Notes: generated from the letters alone by a model not told the origin. A stretch of DNA of 64,000 nt from Pleomorphovibrio marinus (GCF_003347495.1 NZ_QCXY01000002.1:1-64000); one strand, 5' to 3'; shown: positions 50,654 to 60,250, counted from the first letter of the stretch. Translations and numbers: made by a program.

Positions 50654-51076
50654 ATGGATTTAAATCAGTTGGACAAAGACCTAACCACTATTACGGAACT
50701 TCGAATCCAGCTCAGTAAGATAACTTATGCAGATCCTGAATACGATGATATTGAGGAGCAACTACATGACTTGGAAGACCATTTTAACGATGTGTTTGGC
50801 GATGAATTGGAGGCTGAATTAGAGAAAATTTACGATGCCTTGGATTCGGATAATGAGGTGTTACTTCCTTCGGCTTACCTAGCAAACAATTACACCCCAA
50901 TGCTGCCAGATGCCAATGGTGTGGTGACGTATGAAGTAAAAGGCAGGGAAGGAGTGCCCATAGAATCGGAGCAATTTGACGGTCAGGATGTAAGGATCGT
51001 GCTCGTGCCCAACCCGGCTAGATTCGTGATGCAAATCAATGGAAAATCCCTCAAAGACCTTTGGAGGTCAAGGTAA
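50654..51076 (+). CDS. conserved hypothetical acidic protein
   Basis: A 140-residue soluble protein with no signal peptide. The first half is an acidic helical region beginning with MDLNQLDKDLTTITELRIQL and continuing through EEQLHDLEDHFNDVFGDELE, which could form a coiled coil. The second half is a small beta domain with VRIVLVPNPARFVMQING. I believe relatives occur throughout Cytophagales, but I know of no function. It precedes the GH99-like gene by 36 bp. Confidence 0.65.
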   Translation: MDLNQLDKDLTTITELRIQLSKITYADPEYDDIEEQLHDLEDHFNDVFGDELEAELEKIYDALDSDNEVLLPSAYLANNYTPMLPDANGVVTYEVKGREGVPIESEQFDGQDVRIVLVPNPARFVMQINGKSLKDLWRSR

Positions 51077-51112
51077 TGATCTTTTGTCTTTTTTAGTTTT
51101 ACCTTTTTGATA

Positions 51113-52720
51113 ATGTTAGAAAAAGAATGTAGGACTTTCGCTGTTTTTCTTTTGTTGGGGTTGCTTGCTTCCTGTACCTACTTGGCACAGTTTGCCCAAA
51201 GTGGGGGTGAAGGTAATTCCAGAGAGAAAACGGGAGAACAAACACCTGGTGCTGATGCAAGTGAGGATGCTTCACCTACCGCTACGCGGGTAGGTTCTAC
51301 GGCAGAAGAGGATATTCAGATAGGGGTATATTTTATGCCCTCTTGGGATGTGTCTTCCGACCCTAATAAGGATATTGACAGCTTTTGGGCCTGTTTGAGG
51401 GGAAGAGGGGATTGTGCATTTATCAAAGATCCTGCAGCTTGGGGACCGGAAGGCCGGATTTTTAACAGGAGATACCCGTATGAAGGCCCCTTTTTGGATA
51501 AGGAGCCCCATCCTTCCCTGAAGGGGTTTTACAAAAGGGATGACCCAGAAGTTGCTAGGCAGCAGTTGGCATATATGAAGGAGTATGGGATTGATTTTTT
51601 TGCATATAACTGGTTTTTTGGCAGGCATTATTATTACCATAGGGATTTTGCCCCTCAGGCACGGATATTTTATCCCCAGGGCTGGGAGGTGGATAAGGAC
51701 AGGTCTGGAAGGGTGAAGGTGCCAGGGGCGGAGCAGTGGGAGGACCAACTTAAGGTGCTTCTTGCGGAGAATGACAAACTGCCTCCCGACAAAAAAATGA
51801 AATTTGTGCTCAACTGGTGTGACGACAGTGAGGAAAACTGGATACGTTGGTTGGAAATAGGGTCACCCAAAAACCTGAATGCCAAGATAAACTATCCTGG
51901 TGAGAAACCTAATCGGCAACTTTATCTGAAGGTACACGATAAGATAACCTTATGGTGGATCAATGAGTACTTCAAGAGACAGGATTACATGAAGGACGAA
52001 AATGGTAGGCCCATAATGTATATATATTTTCCTCATGACACAGAATCAAGGGCATCTTACCACGATGTGACACTCGAGGAGCTCCTTAAAAGGTCAGATG
52101 CATTGGCCAAAAAGGAGGGGCTTCCGGGCATCAAGTTCATTGCCACCACTTCAGGTGCCATGACCAATAACATGAGAAGATTTGGTATGCCTACTAATTG
52201 GAGGCCCATGGATGAGAACAAACCATGGGAGGGAGGCCTGTATGGGGGCAGATTGCTTTTCCAGGAATATGTAGAAAGGTTGCAGGATTTAGGTTTTGAG
52301 GGGCTAACTGCTTATATCTATCATGATTATTTTGACCAACAAAACAGGAGCTATGCGGATATGAGAAGGAATTACAGGGAGCATTGGAAAAAATGGAGTG
52401 AACGATTTAAAGATGACCCTACCTTCGAATACCAACCTCCCGTGGCAATGGGGTGGGATAGAAGAGCCGCAGGAGGCACTTGGCCGCAGCCTACCGGGTT
52501 TCCCAGTGAACCCGAAAAAGACAGGGTGATCAGTAACAAAAGGACTTTTAAGGCAAAGCTGGAAGAAGCCAGGGATGTCGCCTCAGCACACGCCCCAAAT
52601 AACGGTAATACAGTGATGGTTTGTTGCTGGAACGAATACCTGGAAGGCAACCATATAGAGCCCACAGTAGGGCATGGGTTTGATTATTTGGAGGCGATAA
52701 AGGAAGTGTTTGGAAATTAG
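51113..52720 (+). CDS. GH99/WbsX-like glycan-active lipoprotein
   Basis: A 536-residue lipoprotein (LLLGLLASCTYLAQ signal, then a low-complexity Thr/Ala/Glu linker). The globular part matches the glycosyltransferase WbsX/GH99-like group (PF14307): IGVYFMPSWDVSSDPNKD, YMKEYGIDFFAYNWFFGRHY, FVLNWCDDSEENW, PIMYIYFPHD, and the C-terminal CCWNEYLEGNHIEPTVGHGF with its conserved WNE and EP. The fold is a TIM barrel that acts on O-linked sugars, probably a glycosidase, but no member near this branch is characterised to my knowledge. I chose ATG at 51113. It is followed by a DUF4221 lipoprotein gene. Confidence 0.8.
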   Translation: MLEKECRTFAVFLLLGLLASCTYLAQFAQSGGEGNSREKTGEQTPGADASEDASPTATRVGSTAEEDIQIGVYFMPSWDVSSDPNKDIDSFWACLRGRGDCAFIKDPAAWGPEGRIFNRRYPYEGPFLDKEPHPSLKGFYKRDDPEVARQQLAYMKEYGIDFFAYNWFFGRHYYYHRDFAPQARIFYPQGWEVDKDRSGRVKVPGAEQWEDQLKVLLAENDKLPPDKKMKFVLNWCDDSEENWIRWLEIGSPKNLNAKINYPGEKPNRQLYLKVHDKITLWWINEYFKRQDYMKDENGRPIMYIYFPHDTESRASYHDVTLEELLKRSDALAKKEGLPGIKFIATTSGAMTNNMRRFGMPTNWRPMDENKPWEGGLYGGRLLFQEYVERLQDLGFEGLTAYIYHDYFDQQNRSYADMRRNYREHWKKWSERFKDDPTFEYQPPVAMGWDRRAAGGTWPQPTGFPSEPEKDRVISNKRTFKAKLEEARDVASAHAPNNGNTVMVCCWNEYLEGNHIEPTVGHGFDYLEAIKEVFGN

Positions 52721-52816
52721 AACCCTTATTTGGAATTAAGGAAAAGTTAGTTTAAATTAACTTTTGTTGGGATGTGCTGGAGATGAATAGCTTTTAATAG
52801 ATAATTTTCCTTTGCT

Positions 52817-53998
52817 ATGATTTCCTTTCCTCTTATTAAAGCAGGTATTTCCTTTACCCAGTTTTTTATCCTTTTACAAATTGCCCTCTTGGTTGCTTGC
52901 GGCAGGAATTCCAATAGTTCTGTTGAGGTTTCCGACAACCTGGTCATCAGCGTGGATACCGTCATGGTGGACTCCAGGAATGATATTTTGTACGTGCAGG
53001 AAAATCTTTTAAAATCTGACGTAGACACTAAAGTACAATTCCTGTATAACTTTAACAGGCCTAAGCATGGAATAGAGAAGATCAATCTGGATAAGTTGGA
53101 ATTCGAGGAAATGATTTCTTTCGAAAAAGAGGGACCTAATTCCATTGAACCTTTCTTCTCCAAACTTGCAATAGCTGAAGAGGGCGAAATTGTGATTTGT
53201 TTTCATACACAAGCCAAGATTTTTGACCCTAACCTTAAACTATCCAGAGAGGTCAATTTTGATCAATTAGTAGATAATAAAATCAGTGATTCCGGTGCCC
53301 TTTTAGCCTCCTTATTGAATTACCCAAGGGAGAAAGACAGGTTTATAGGCTTGTTTAACAATTGGGAAAACAGCTCCTATTTCATCTTGGATATGGATGA
53401 CCTTAATAAAAGGCATAAACTGATTGAACTTCCGGACCTGGACAAACTTGCTGATTTTAATGTGGATATCCTATACAATGGTAGCTGGGGTGGGAGACTC
53501 ACCTCTCAAGTCCGGGCAGATCAGAATAGGGATAAAATCCTGATTACAAACAATACATTTAATGAAATTTTGGTGTATGATTTAGTTTTGGATTCTTTGA
53601 TACATAAGACTTGGGAAAGTGAGCTTATCGGAAGTAAAAGGGCCGCTGTTCCTATAAAAAAGGTGGAAGGCGATTCTGATCAACTGTTTGAATTGGACAG
53701 ACAAATAAAGGAGGATATCCATTTTGGAAATTTAGTGTGGAACCCGGATCGGGAACAGTACTACAGGTTTTCTTTCAAGGAAAAATTCGAGGGGGAAAGG
53801 GAACCCCATAATTATTACCAACCTCTTGGTGCAGAAGTGTTTTTGAGCGTCTTTGACGCTGATCTCCGCCTTATAGGAGAAAGCGAAATTCCAGCCCTCA
53901 AGATCCGTCCCAAAAAACATTTTTTCAAGGATGGGAGCATCTGGTTTTTCGAGAATTTTGAGGATGAACTTGGGTTTATCCGGGTAACCGTGGAATAA
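52817..53998 (+). CDS. DUF4221-family lipoprotein
   Basis: A 393-residue lipoprotein (LLQIALLVACGRN signal, Cys near 29). Its beta-rich body is paralogous to the protein at 13607-14740. Shared phrases are SVDTVMVDSRNDIL against SVDTVIIDSKDRLL, FEKEGPNSIEPF against FEAEGPDGTGEH, and the end GSIWFFENFEDELGFIRVTV against GKLWVYQNFSDELGFVVIDF. Function is unknown. It lies 96 bp after the GH99-like gene; the shared strand may indicate a surface glycan role. It is convergent with trpS. Confidence 0.72.
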   Translation: MISFPLIKAGISFTQFFILLQIALLVACGRNSNSSVEVSDNLVISVDTVMVDSRNDILYVQENLLKSDVDTKVQFLYNFNRPKHGIEKINLDKLEFEEMISFEKEGPNSIEPFFSKLAIAEEGEIVICFHTQAKIFDPNLKLSREVNFDQLVDNKISDSGALLASLLNYPREKDRFIGLFNNWENSSYFILDMDDLNKRHKLIELPDLDKLADFNVDILYNGSWGGRLTSQVRADQNRDKILITNNTFNEILVYDLVLDSLIHKTWESELIGSKRAAVPIKKVEGDSDQLFELDRQIKEDIHFGNLVWNPDREQYYRFSFKEKFEGEREPHNYYQPLGAEVFLSVFDADLRLIGESEIPALKIRPKKHFFKDGSIWFFENFEDELGFIRVTVE

Positions 53999-54031
53999 GA
54001 AAAACTGAAAAGCAGACGGAATTCTGGGAAA

Positions 54032-55006
54032 TCAACAAAAACCCAATTTATTCCTAACCCTTCCCAAAACCCCCTTGGCTATTTCCCTGGCCTTGGTCTC
54101 CCCCTTTTCCAGTCTGTCCTCCAGCTTCTTGGGGTGTTCCATAAGGTGGGCATAGGTTTCCCTTTCCATGCGGTACTTTTCCAAGATAAGTCCCAATAGC
54201 TCCTTTTTGGCATGTCCATAGCCAAAATTCCCACCAAGATATTTTTGCTTCAATGCCTCTGTCTCTTCCTTGCTACCGATAAGGCTGAAAATCTTGAAGA
54301 CATTGCAGGAGTAGGGATCCTTTGGCTCCTCCAAAGGTGTACTGTCGGTCACGATGGTGTTGATATTTTTCTTCAAGGCTTTTTCTGGAAGAAAGATATC
54401 TATGTAATTATTATAGGACTTGCTCATCTTGTTGCCATCCGTACCAGGGATGATCATGACATCTTCACTGATTCTAGGAGTGGGGATGGTAAGCAGGTCC
54501 TCACCAATTTTGTGGTTAAAGGAACTGGCGATATCCCTGGTGATTTCCAGGTGTTGAAGCTGATCCTTGCCTACTGGCACTATTTCCCCATCGTAGAGCA
54601 GAATGTCTGCTGCCATCAAAACAGGATAAGTGAATAAACCTGCGTTTACATCAGAGAGCCTATCCGACTTGTCCTTGAAGCTGTGGGCATTAGCCAGCAT
54701 GGGAAAAGGAGTGAAGCAGCTTAGGTACCAGGTAAGCTCCGCCACCTCGGGAATACGAGATTGTCTGTAAAAAACCGTCCGGTTGATATCCAGTCCAAAA
54801 GCCAACCAAGCAGCTGCCACGGCTCTCACGTGTTCTTCCCTTTCCTTCCCGCTTTTTATCGTGGTAAGGGAATGGAAATCGGCAATAAAAATAAAAGACT
54901 CGTTTTGTTCTTGCTTTGTCAGTGCAATAGCTGGTACTATGGCACCCAGAATATTTCCCAAATGGGGTTTGCCTGAACTTTGAATTCCTGTCAATACTCT
55001 TGCCAT
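54032..55006 (-). CDS. trpS: tryptophan--tRNA ligase
   Basis: Class I aminoacyl-tRNA synthetase charging tRNA-Trp. The 324 residues are the usual length. The HIGH-type signature is TGIQSSGKPHLGNILGA (residues 6-22), with the Trp-pocket region DFHSLTT, YRQSRIPEVAELTWYLSCFT and PVLMAADILLYDGEIVPVGK. The KMSKS loop is in DGNKMSKSYNNYIDIF (about 190-205). The gene is divergent from the DUF1573 gene, with 70 bp between starts. Confidence 0.95.
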   Translation of the reverse strand: MARVLTGIQSSGKPHLGNILGAIVPAIALTKQEQNESFIFIADFHSLTTIKSGKEREEHVRAVAAAWLAFGLDINRTVFYRQSRIPEVAELTWYLSCFTPFPMLANAHSFKDKSDRLSDVNAGLFTYPVLMAADILLYDGEIVPVGKDQLQHLEITRDIASSFNHKIGEDLLTIPTPRISEDVMIIPGTDGNKMSKSYNNYIDIFLPEKALKKNINTIVTDSTPLEEPKDPYSCNVFKIFSLIGSKEETEALKQKYLGGNFGYGHAKKELLGLILEKYRMERETYAHLMEHPKKLEDRLEKGETKAREIAKGVLGRVRNKLGFC

Positions 55007-55076
55007 GTGGAAATTTTTGGCGCAAATTAAAGAAATAAATACATATATCGGATGGAATTTGACGTTATTTGTAAGT

Positions 55077-56174
55077 ATGAAAAAAGGTAATCTATTTACT
55101 GCATTTTTTCTGTCTCTGTTTTGTTCTTGCTCTCAGGCTACTAGCCAGGAAGTGGAAGGGACAGGACTGGTGTGGGAAAGCAAATCCATTCACCTAGGGG
55201 CAGTGTTGGAAGAGAATGGTGTGAGGCATGCCAATTTTAACTTTGTAAACAAAACCGATGATCCAATAGTGATTCAAGAGGTGGTACCGGATTGTGGTTG
55301 TACAGCAGCAGAATTCACCAAGGACACAGTTTTTCAGGACCAGAAGGGGAACATACAGATCGCTTTCGACCCTAAGTCACGACCAGGGGTTTTTTCGAAG
55401 ATGATTTTGGTGAAAACCAACCTGGACGAATATGTGGATACGCTGGTACTGGAAGGTATCAACGTGCCCTATCCAGAAGACCTTCGGCAATATTATGGTA
55501 TTACCAATGGCGGTTTAGGGTTTAGGTTTGGGATCGTCAACTTGGGAAGTGTTTACACCAACGCCTCAAAAGTCAAATACATTGATTTTTACAATTACGA
55601 AAACTACCCCTTACAGCTCAACAACATCCAGGAAAAGCTACCGGCATATGTGAAAGCCAAGCTTACACCTTCAGTGGTTAAGGGTAAATCTAGGGGTGTG
55701 CTGGAGTTACATTATGACCCACTTATTAAAGGTGATTTGGGTTTTTTCGAGGAAACATTCGTTCTTTCGGTACTCACCTACGAGAAAAGGGAAATTCGGA
55801 TCAAAACCATCTCCACCATTTATGAGCACTTTGACCCTGTTCCTATAAATGAAATCGACAACTTGCCAAAACTTGCCATCAGGGACAAAGAAGTCGAGCT
55901 CAACAAGATCCGGGAGGATTTGCCGATTTCAAAAATAGTCGTTTTGGAAAACAAGGGCCCAAAGCCTTTAAACATCCGAAAGGTAGTGACCAATTGCGCC
56001 TGTGTATCTGTAGACCTGCCAAAGGAGGACTTGGAACCAGGGGAAAAAACGGATTTGACCATTACGTTCAATCCGGAAGGCAGGAGGGGTATAGATCATA
56101 AAACACTTACTGTTTTCAGCAACGACCCGCTTAATCCTACCCAAACCATCATGATAAAAAGCCGCATTAACTAA
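55077..56174 (+). CDS. DUF1573 domain-containing lipoprotein
   Basis: A 365-residue secreted protein with a lipoprotein-like signal (FFLSLFCSCSQ). It contains two DUF1573 immunoglobulin-like domains. The first has FNFVNKTDDPIVIQEVVPDC and CGCTAAEFTKD (about residues 50-75). The second, near the end, has VLENKGPKPLNIRKVVTNCA and CVSVDLPKEDLEPGEKTDLT. Each has the family's paired cysteines in the strand (CGC and CAC). The domain is very common in Bacteroidota, with unknown function. The start at 55077 gives the signal peptide. It overlaps the convergent acyl-CoA dehydrogenase gene by 8 bp. Confidence 0.8.
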   Translation: MKKGNLFTAFFLSLFCSCSQATSQEVEGTGLVWESKSIHLGAVLEENGVRHANFNFVNKTDDPIVIQEVVPDCGCTAAEFTKDTVFQDQKGNIQIAFDPKSRPGVFSKMILVKTNLDEYVDTLVLEGINVPYPEDLRQYYGITNGGLGFRFGIVNLGSVYTNASKVKYIDFYNYENYPLQLNNIQEKLPAYVKAKLTPSVVKGKSRGVLELHYDPLIKGDLGFFEETFVLSVLTYEKREIRIKTISTIYEHFDPVPINEIDNLPKLAIRDKEVELNKIREDLPISKIVVLENKGPKPLNIRKVVTNCACVSVDLPKEDLEPGEKTDLTITFNPEGRRGIDHKTLTVFSNDPLNPTQTIMIKSRIN

Positions 56175-57372
56175 AGGAAGGGATTCCTGTAATATGTTGG
56201 CCCAGAATTAAAAGGTGTATGTCATGAGTACCCTCATAGGTGAGCACAGACTCCAGGTTCATCATGTGGCGCATGATGGAAAAATCTCCTGTGATGCCCA
56301 TTCCTCCCAATATCTGCCTGCATTCCCTGGCTACCTCTAAGGCCATGGCCACGTTGTTTCTTTTTGCCATGGATATTTGGGTAGTGCTGGCCTTGCCTTT
56401 ATCCATTAACTGCCCCAATCTCCAGGCTAATACTTGGGCCTTGGTGATTTCTGTCAGCATTTCAGAAAGTTTCTTTTGGGTAAGTTGAAATGCAGCAATG
56501 GGTTTCCCGAATTGTACCCGCTGCTTGGAATAGGTAAGTGCGGTATGGTAGCAGTCCATAGCAGCTCCTATTGCGCCCCATGCTATGCCATACCTGGCGG
56601 AATCCAGGCACATCAATGGAGCCCCCAAACCGGATTTACCTGGTAGCAGGTTTTCTTTGGGGACTTTTACATTGTCAAAAACCAATTCACCTGTACAGGA
56701 TGCCCTAAGCGACCATTTATTATGCGTTTCAGGAGTGCTGAAACCTTCCATTCCCCTTTCCAACAAAAGGCCGTGGATGCGGTCGTTCTCATCCTTTGCC
56801 CATACTAGTGCCAGATCTGCCTTCGGGGAGTTGGAAATCCACATTTTGGATCCATTCAAAAGAAAATGATCCCCCATGTCTTTGAACCTGCTTTGCATTC
56901 CTGCCGGGTTTGAACCATGGTCCGGTTCTGTAAGGCCAAAGCATCCCAGCCACTCTCCGGAGGATAATTTAGGCAAGTACTTTTTTCTTTGTACCTCTGT
57001 GCCGAAAGCGTAAATGGGATACATAACCAAGGAGCTCTGAACGGAAGCTGTGCTACGCATGCCCGAATCCCCTCTTTCTATTTCTTGCATCATCAGGCCA
57101 TAGGAGGTGTAGTCAAGTCCGCCACCGCCATATTCTGTGGGGAGATAGGAGCCGAAAACACCTAATTGGCCCATCTTCTTCACTATTTCCTGGGGAAAAT
57201 GGGTTTCCTGGGCCCATTTCTCTATATATGGGGAAATTTCCTTTTTCACAAAGTCTCTAACAGCCAGCCTTACCATTTTTTGTTCTTCGGTGAGCAGTTC
57301 GTCCAACTCATAAAAGTCCACTCCCTCAAAATGGTCTTTTCTTTGCGAATAATTGAAGTCCTCGGGTGCCAT
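56167..57372 (-). CDS. acyl-CoA dehydrogenase, glutaryl-CoA dehydrogenase-like
   Basis: A 401-residue flavin dehydrogenase. The FAD-contacting segments GCFGLTEPDHGSNPAGMQSR and KMWISNSPKADLALVW are conserved. The catalytic base glutamate is in NLESVLTYEGTHDIHLLILG, the arrangement typical of glutaryl-CoA dehydrogenase. That enzyme turns glutaryl-CoA into crotonyl-CoA, a late step of lysine and tryptophan breakdown. It is divergent from a tryptophan 2,3-dioxygenase gene, with 106 bp between starts, which supports the call. Other short-chain acyl-CoAs remain possible. Confidence 0.87.
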   Translation of the reverse strand: MAPEDFNYSQRKDHFEGVDFYELDELLTEEQKMVRLAVRDFVKKEISPYIEKWAQETHFPQEIVKKMGQLGVFGSYLPTEYGGGGLDYTSYGLMMQEIERGDSGMRSTASVQSSLVMYPIYAFGTEVQRKKYLPKLSSGEWLGCFGLTEPDHGSNPAGMQSRFKDMGDHFLLNGSKMWISNSPKADLALVWAKDENDRIHGLLLERGMEGFSTPETHNKWSLRASCTGELVFDNVKVPKENLLPGKSGLGAPLMCLDSARYGIAWGAIGAAMDCYHTALTYSKQRVQFGKPIAAFQLTQKKLSEMLTEITKAQVLAWRLGQLMDKGKASTTQISMAKRNNVAMALEVARECRQILGGMGITGDFSIMRHMMNLESVLTYEGTHDIHLLILGQHITGIPSFS

Positions 57373-57478
57373 ATTTTTGGTAAATTGGGTTTAAAAACGG
57401 AATTTAGCAGTATGAAGCCTCATCACTCAGGCAAGTGTAAGCCTAGTAAATGTACGATCAAAACCTGAAAATAGTATA

Positions 57479-58453
57479 ATGGAAAGCGAATACCCCAGCA
57501 AGGAAATACTGGATAAGATTAAGCAACTGGAAAATAAATTCAGGGCCTCAGGTCAGGACCTTTCCTCCTATCTAGAGGGGTTGTTACATGCAGACTACTT
57601 GAACTACTGGGAATACATCCATCTTGACACCTTGCTCACCCTGCAGCAGCCCAGGACTTCCTTCAAGGATGAACGCATTTTCATCATTTACCATCAAATC
57701 ACCGAACTCTATTTCAACCTGATAATCTGGGAGCTGGAGCAGTTATCCGCCAAGGAAGATTTAGACGTCGCCTTTTTTAAGCAGAGGATAAGTAGGGTAA
57801 TCATGTATTTTGACCTGTTGATTTCTTCCTTTGCAGTAATGTGGAAGGGTATGGAAAGGGAGCAGTTTTTGAAATTTCGCATGTCGCTCCTGCCTTCCAG
57901 TGGTTTTCAGAGTGCCCAATATCGAAAAATTGAGATCATGTGTACAGATGTTCAGAATTTGGTACACCTCAAAGACCGGGAAGATTATAGGGATATCAAC
58001 TTGACGAGTATAGATAGCCTGTTTGAAATCCTTTACTGGCAATATGGGGCCACGGAACTTGCTACCGGGGAAAAGACCCTTACCTTAAAGTCGTTTGAAA
58101 AAAAATATGGGAATGAATTAAAGGCTCTTATTGCTTCCTACAGGAAAAAGAACCTTTGGCGTAAATACCTTTATCTGGCAGATAAGGATGAGGAGCTCAC
58201 GGAGTTGATGAAATCCCTTGACCAAAAAGCCAACGTTTACTGGCCCCTTGCTCACTATAAGTCGGCCGTAAAATACCTGCAAAAAGACCCTGAGGACATT
58301 GCGGCCACTGGAGGTACAAACTGGCAAAAGTTTTTGCCGCCGCGGTTTCAAAAGGTAATATTCTACCCTGAATTATGGACTGAAGAAGAAATTTCCGAAT
58401 GGGGAAAGGGATGGGTAGTTAAGGAGTTGTTTAAGGAGCAGGCCGAAAAGTAA
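57479..58453 (+). CDS. kynA: tryptophan 2,3-dioxygenase
   Basis: Heme enzyme opening the indole ring of tryptophan to N-formylkynurenine, the first step of the kynurenine pathway. The 324 residues are close to the family length. Near the N-terminus are HADYLNYWEYIHLDTLLTLQ and DERIFIIYHQITELYFNLII, whose histidine is the distal residue. Toward the C-terminus PLAHYKSAVKYLQ should hold the heme-ligating histidine, followed by the conserved ATGGTNWQKFLPPRF. Kynureninase and the later steps are not in the window. The nearby glutaryl-CoA dehydrogenase fits the end of that route. Confidence 0.93.
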   Translation: MESEYPSKEILDKIKQLENKFRASGQDLSSYLEGLLHADYLNYWEYIHLDTLLTLQQPRTSFKDERIFIIYHQITELYFNLIIWELEQLSAKEDLDVAFFKQRISRVIMYFDLLISSFAVMWKGMEREQFLKFRMSLLPSSGFQSAQYRKIEIMCTDVQNLVHLKDREDYRDINLTSIDSLFEILYWQYGATELATGEKTLTLKSFEKKYGNELKALIASYRKKNLWRKYLYLADKDEELTELMKSLDQKANVYWPLAHYKSAVKYLQKDPEDIAATGGTNWQKFLPPRFQKVIFYPELWTEEEISEWGKGWVVKELFKEQAEK

Positions 58454-58454
58454 G

Positions 58455-58515
58455 CCGCCCAGCTTTACTTAAAAAGCCTGGACGGCTTGGACCACATTTA
58501 GAGGTGGTGGTTTTT
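58455..58515 (+). terminator. terminator region after kynA
   Basis: Two stems follow the stop: AAGCCG/CGGCTT with inner CCAG/CTGG pairs, then ACCAC (58491-58495) with GTGGT (58504-58508), followed by GGTTTTTATTTTC. The second, with its T-run, should terminate kynA; it overlaps the end of the convergent gene. Confidence 0.6.
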
Positions 58516-60010
58516 ATTTTCTCTCCACAAGCTCTCTATGCAGTCTTGGGTGATAAGATCCATATTTAAAAAACAAAACTTTTAATTCCTCTTCCCTTTC
58601 ATCCACCTGCATTAAAAATTCGCCCAATTTACCTGTAATGGAGGCAAACATCAGGTTTTTATTGTCCGCATGGTTGGACTGCAGGTAGCTGCTGACATTG
58701 GAAAATTCATCAGGAAGGAAGGCCAAATGGTCGGTGGCATTGGTGTAGGCATTCTTTTCCTTTATGGCAATAATCTCGCCTTGGTCATCGATGACATAAT
58801 TGTACAGTAAGTCATTTACTTGCACGCTGTAGTTGATCATACCTAAGTCCGAAAGGTTGCGAAGGGAGGCGTTTTTATGGCCCGGAGGGTAACCGCTGAT
58901 AAAATCCCTGGAGGATAATACGCCTTTGTCTTGCTTTCTATGCGTCTCCCAAACCTGGTTTCCGTACTCATCAAACTTACTTATGTAAAAGCCACTATAT
59001 TTTTGTTTTTGGTATTTTAGAGGGTTTTTTCCGAAACTTTTATCTCCCATTAACCCACTGAGATAAAAGTCTCCAGTATCTTCATCCAGCACCAAATCCA
59101 CATAGGCTCCAATTCTGAAATTTCGGTAAGAGGAAGAAAAAGGGCCTCCCGAACTGATATAGTAGTCTGGGGTCTCGTGCTGCGCAATGTTTCTGTCCCT
59201 GAGGTGAACTTGGTGAAAAGGCCGTATAAAGCCAGAGTCCGGAGAAAAAGTTAAATCGATGGTTTTTAGTATTTCCCCATTTTCGTCAAAACCTAGCACC
59301 TTTGCCATTACTTGGTTTTTCTGAAGCTTGGCAAACTTGTTCACCATATATTTATTTCCATTGGATTGCCCGAGAAATGCCCAATTGCTCTCAGCATATT
59401 TATCCGAATAGGTGCTGGGCAAGTTGAGCATGATTTTCCTATATTCAAATGTGCGGATGTCAAAACGGTTGAGTATATATCTTTCCTCATGCCTGAGTTC
59501 CGGATCCCTTTTTTCTTTTCCCTTGGCCAGGAAATAAAGATATCGGTCGTCACAGAAAGTAGCATGAAAGGAGCTACCCATTTCATGATGAAGGTTCTCA
59601 AATTCAAAAGATCGAGTTTGTCCATTTGCGTTAATATTGGTGACTTTTACCTCACTGCTGCTGCTAAAAAGGTCTGCAGAAGCCTCTATAAGAAAGGTGT
59701 TATCCCCGCTTGGGGAAGCCACTAAAAAATGCGTGTTTTGGGAGGCCAGGTTGCCAAAGAAGAGCCTGTTGATTTTCTTGGTTTTATAGGAAAGGGCCAA
59801 CTCATTTTTCCATACCAGTTCGCCTTCTGTGTTCAATCTTGAAACAAGGACATTTTTATTATTGGCATTTGAAATAAGTAGGCCCGAACCATTAAGGTTG
59901 ATCAATTGCATATTTCCTTCGTAGGGCAAAATAGTGGCTGTTTCCTGTCCATACAGATAAACCTGAAAAGTAAGGGGTATTAATAGACTCAAAAATAAAT
60001 GCCTAACCAT
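58514..60010 (-). CDS. secreted protein of unknown function
   Basis: A 498-residue protein with a signal peptide ending in YLYGQ. It has no recognised domain. The sequence shows repeated strand-rich phrases (LNGSGLLISNANNKNVLVSR, EYGNQVWETHRKQDKG, YVIDDQGEIIAIKEKNAYTN) suggesting a large beta-propeller. No lipobox, membrane anchor or catalytic motif is evident. It stands alone, convergent with kynA. Likely a periplasmic or surface protein; function unknown. Confidence 0.6.
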   Translation of the reverse strand: MVRHLFLSLLIPLTFQVYLYGQETATILPYEGNMQLINLNGSGLLISNANNKNVLVSRLNTEGELVWKNELALSYKTKKINRLFFGNLASQNTHFLVASPSGDNTFLIEASADLFSSSSEVKVTNINANGQTRSFEFENLHHEMGSSFHATFCDDRYLYFLAKGKEKRDPELRHEERYILNRFDIRTFEYRKIMLNLPSTYSDKYAESNWAFLGQSNGNKYMVNKFAKLQKNQVMAKVLGFDENGEILKTIDLTFSPDSGFIRPFHQVHLRDRNIAQHETPDYYISSGGPFSSSYRNFRIGAYVDLVLDEDTGDFYLSGLMGDKSFGKNPLKYQKQKYSGFYISKFDEYGNQVWETHRKQDKGVLSSRDFISGYPPGHKNASLRNLSDLGMINYSVQVNDLLYNYVIDDQGEIIAIKEKNAYTNATDHLAFLPDEFSNVSSYLQSNHADNKNLMFASITGKLGEFLMQVDEREEELKVLFFKYGSYHPRLHRELVERK

Positions 60011-60177
60011 ATAAATAAAGATAAACGTATTTTAAATACTTTAAAATGTTATTCAAATTACGCTCTTTTATTTCTTAATTCCAAGGCTAAGTCGATGGTA
60101 ATGCTCAAATGAACGATGAAATGGGCAAATCCTGGGGATGAAGTAATTTTCCAATGGGGTGCGAAAAAAGCAGGCAC

Positions 60178-60211
60178 AAAAAAACCGGAGAAGTATACTC
60201 TCCGGTAAAAA
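60178..60211 (-). terminator. intrinsic terminator of the outer-membrane protein gene
   Basis: ACCGGAGA (60184-60191) and TCTCCGGT (60199-60206) form a perfect 8 bp stem with a seven-base loop. On the minus strand the stem is followed by a T-run, matching the downstream end of the gene at 60251. An A/T-rich flank on the other side makes it potentially bidirectional. Confidence 0.85.
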
Positions 60212-60250
60212 TTTTAAAAGGTGGGGAATGAAGCTATTTAAGCCCTACTG

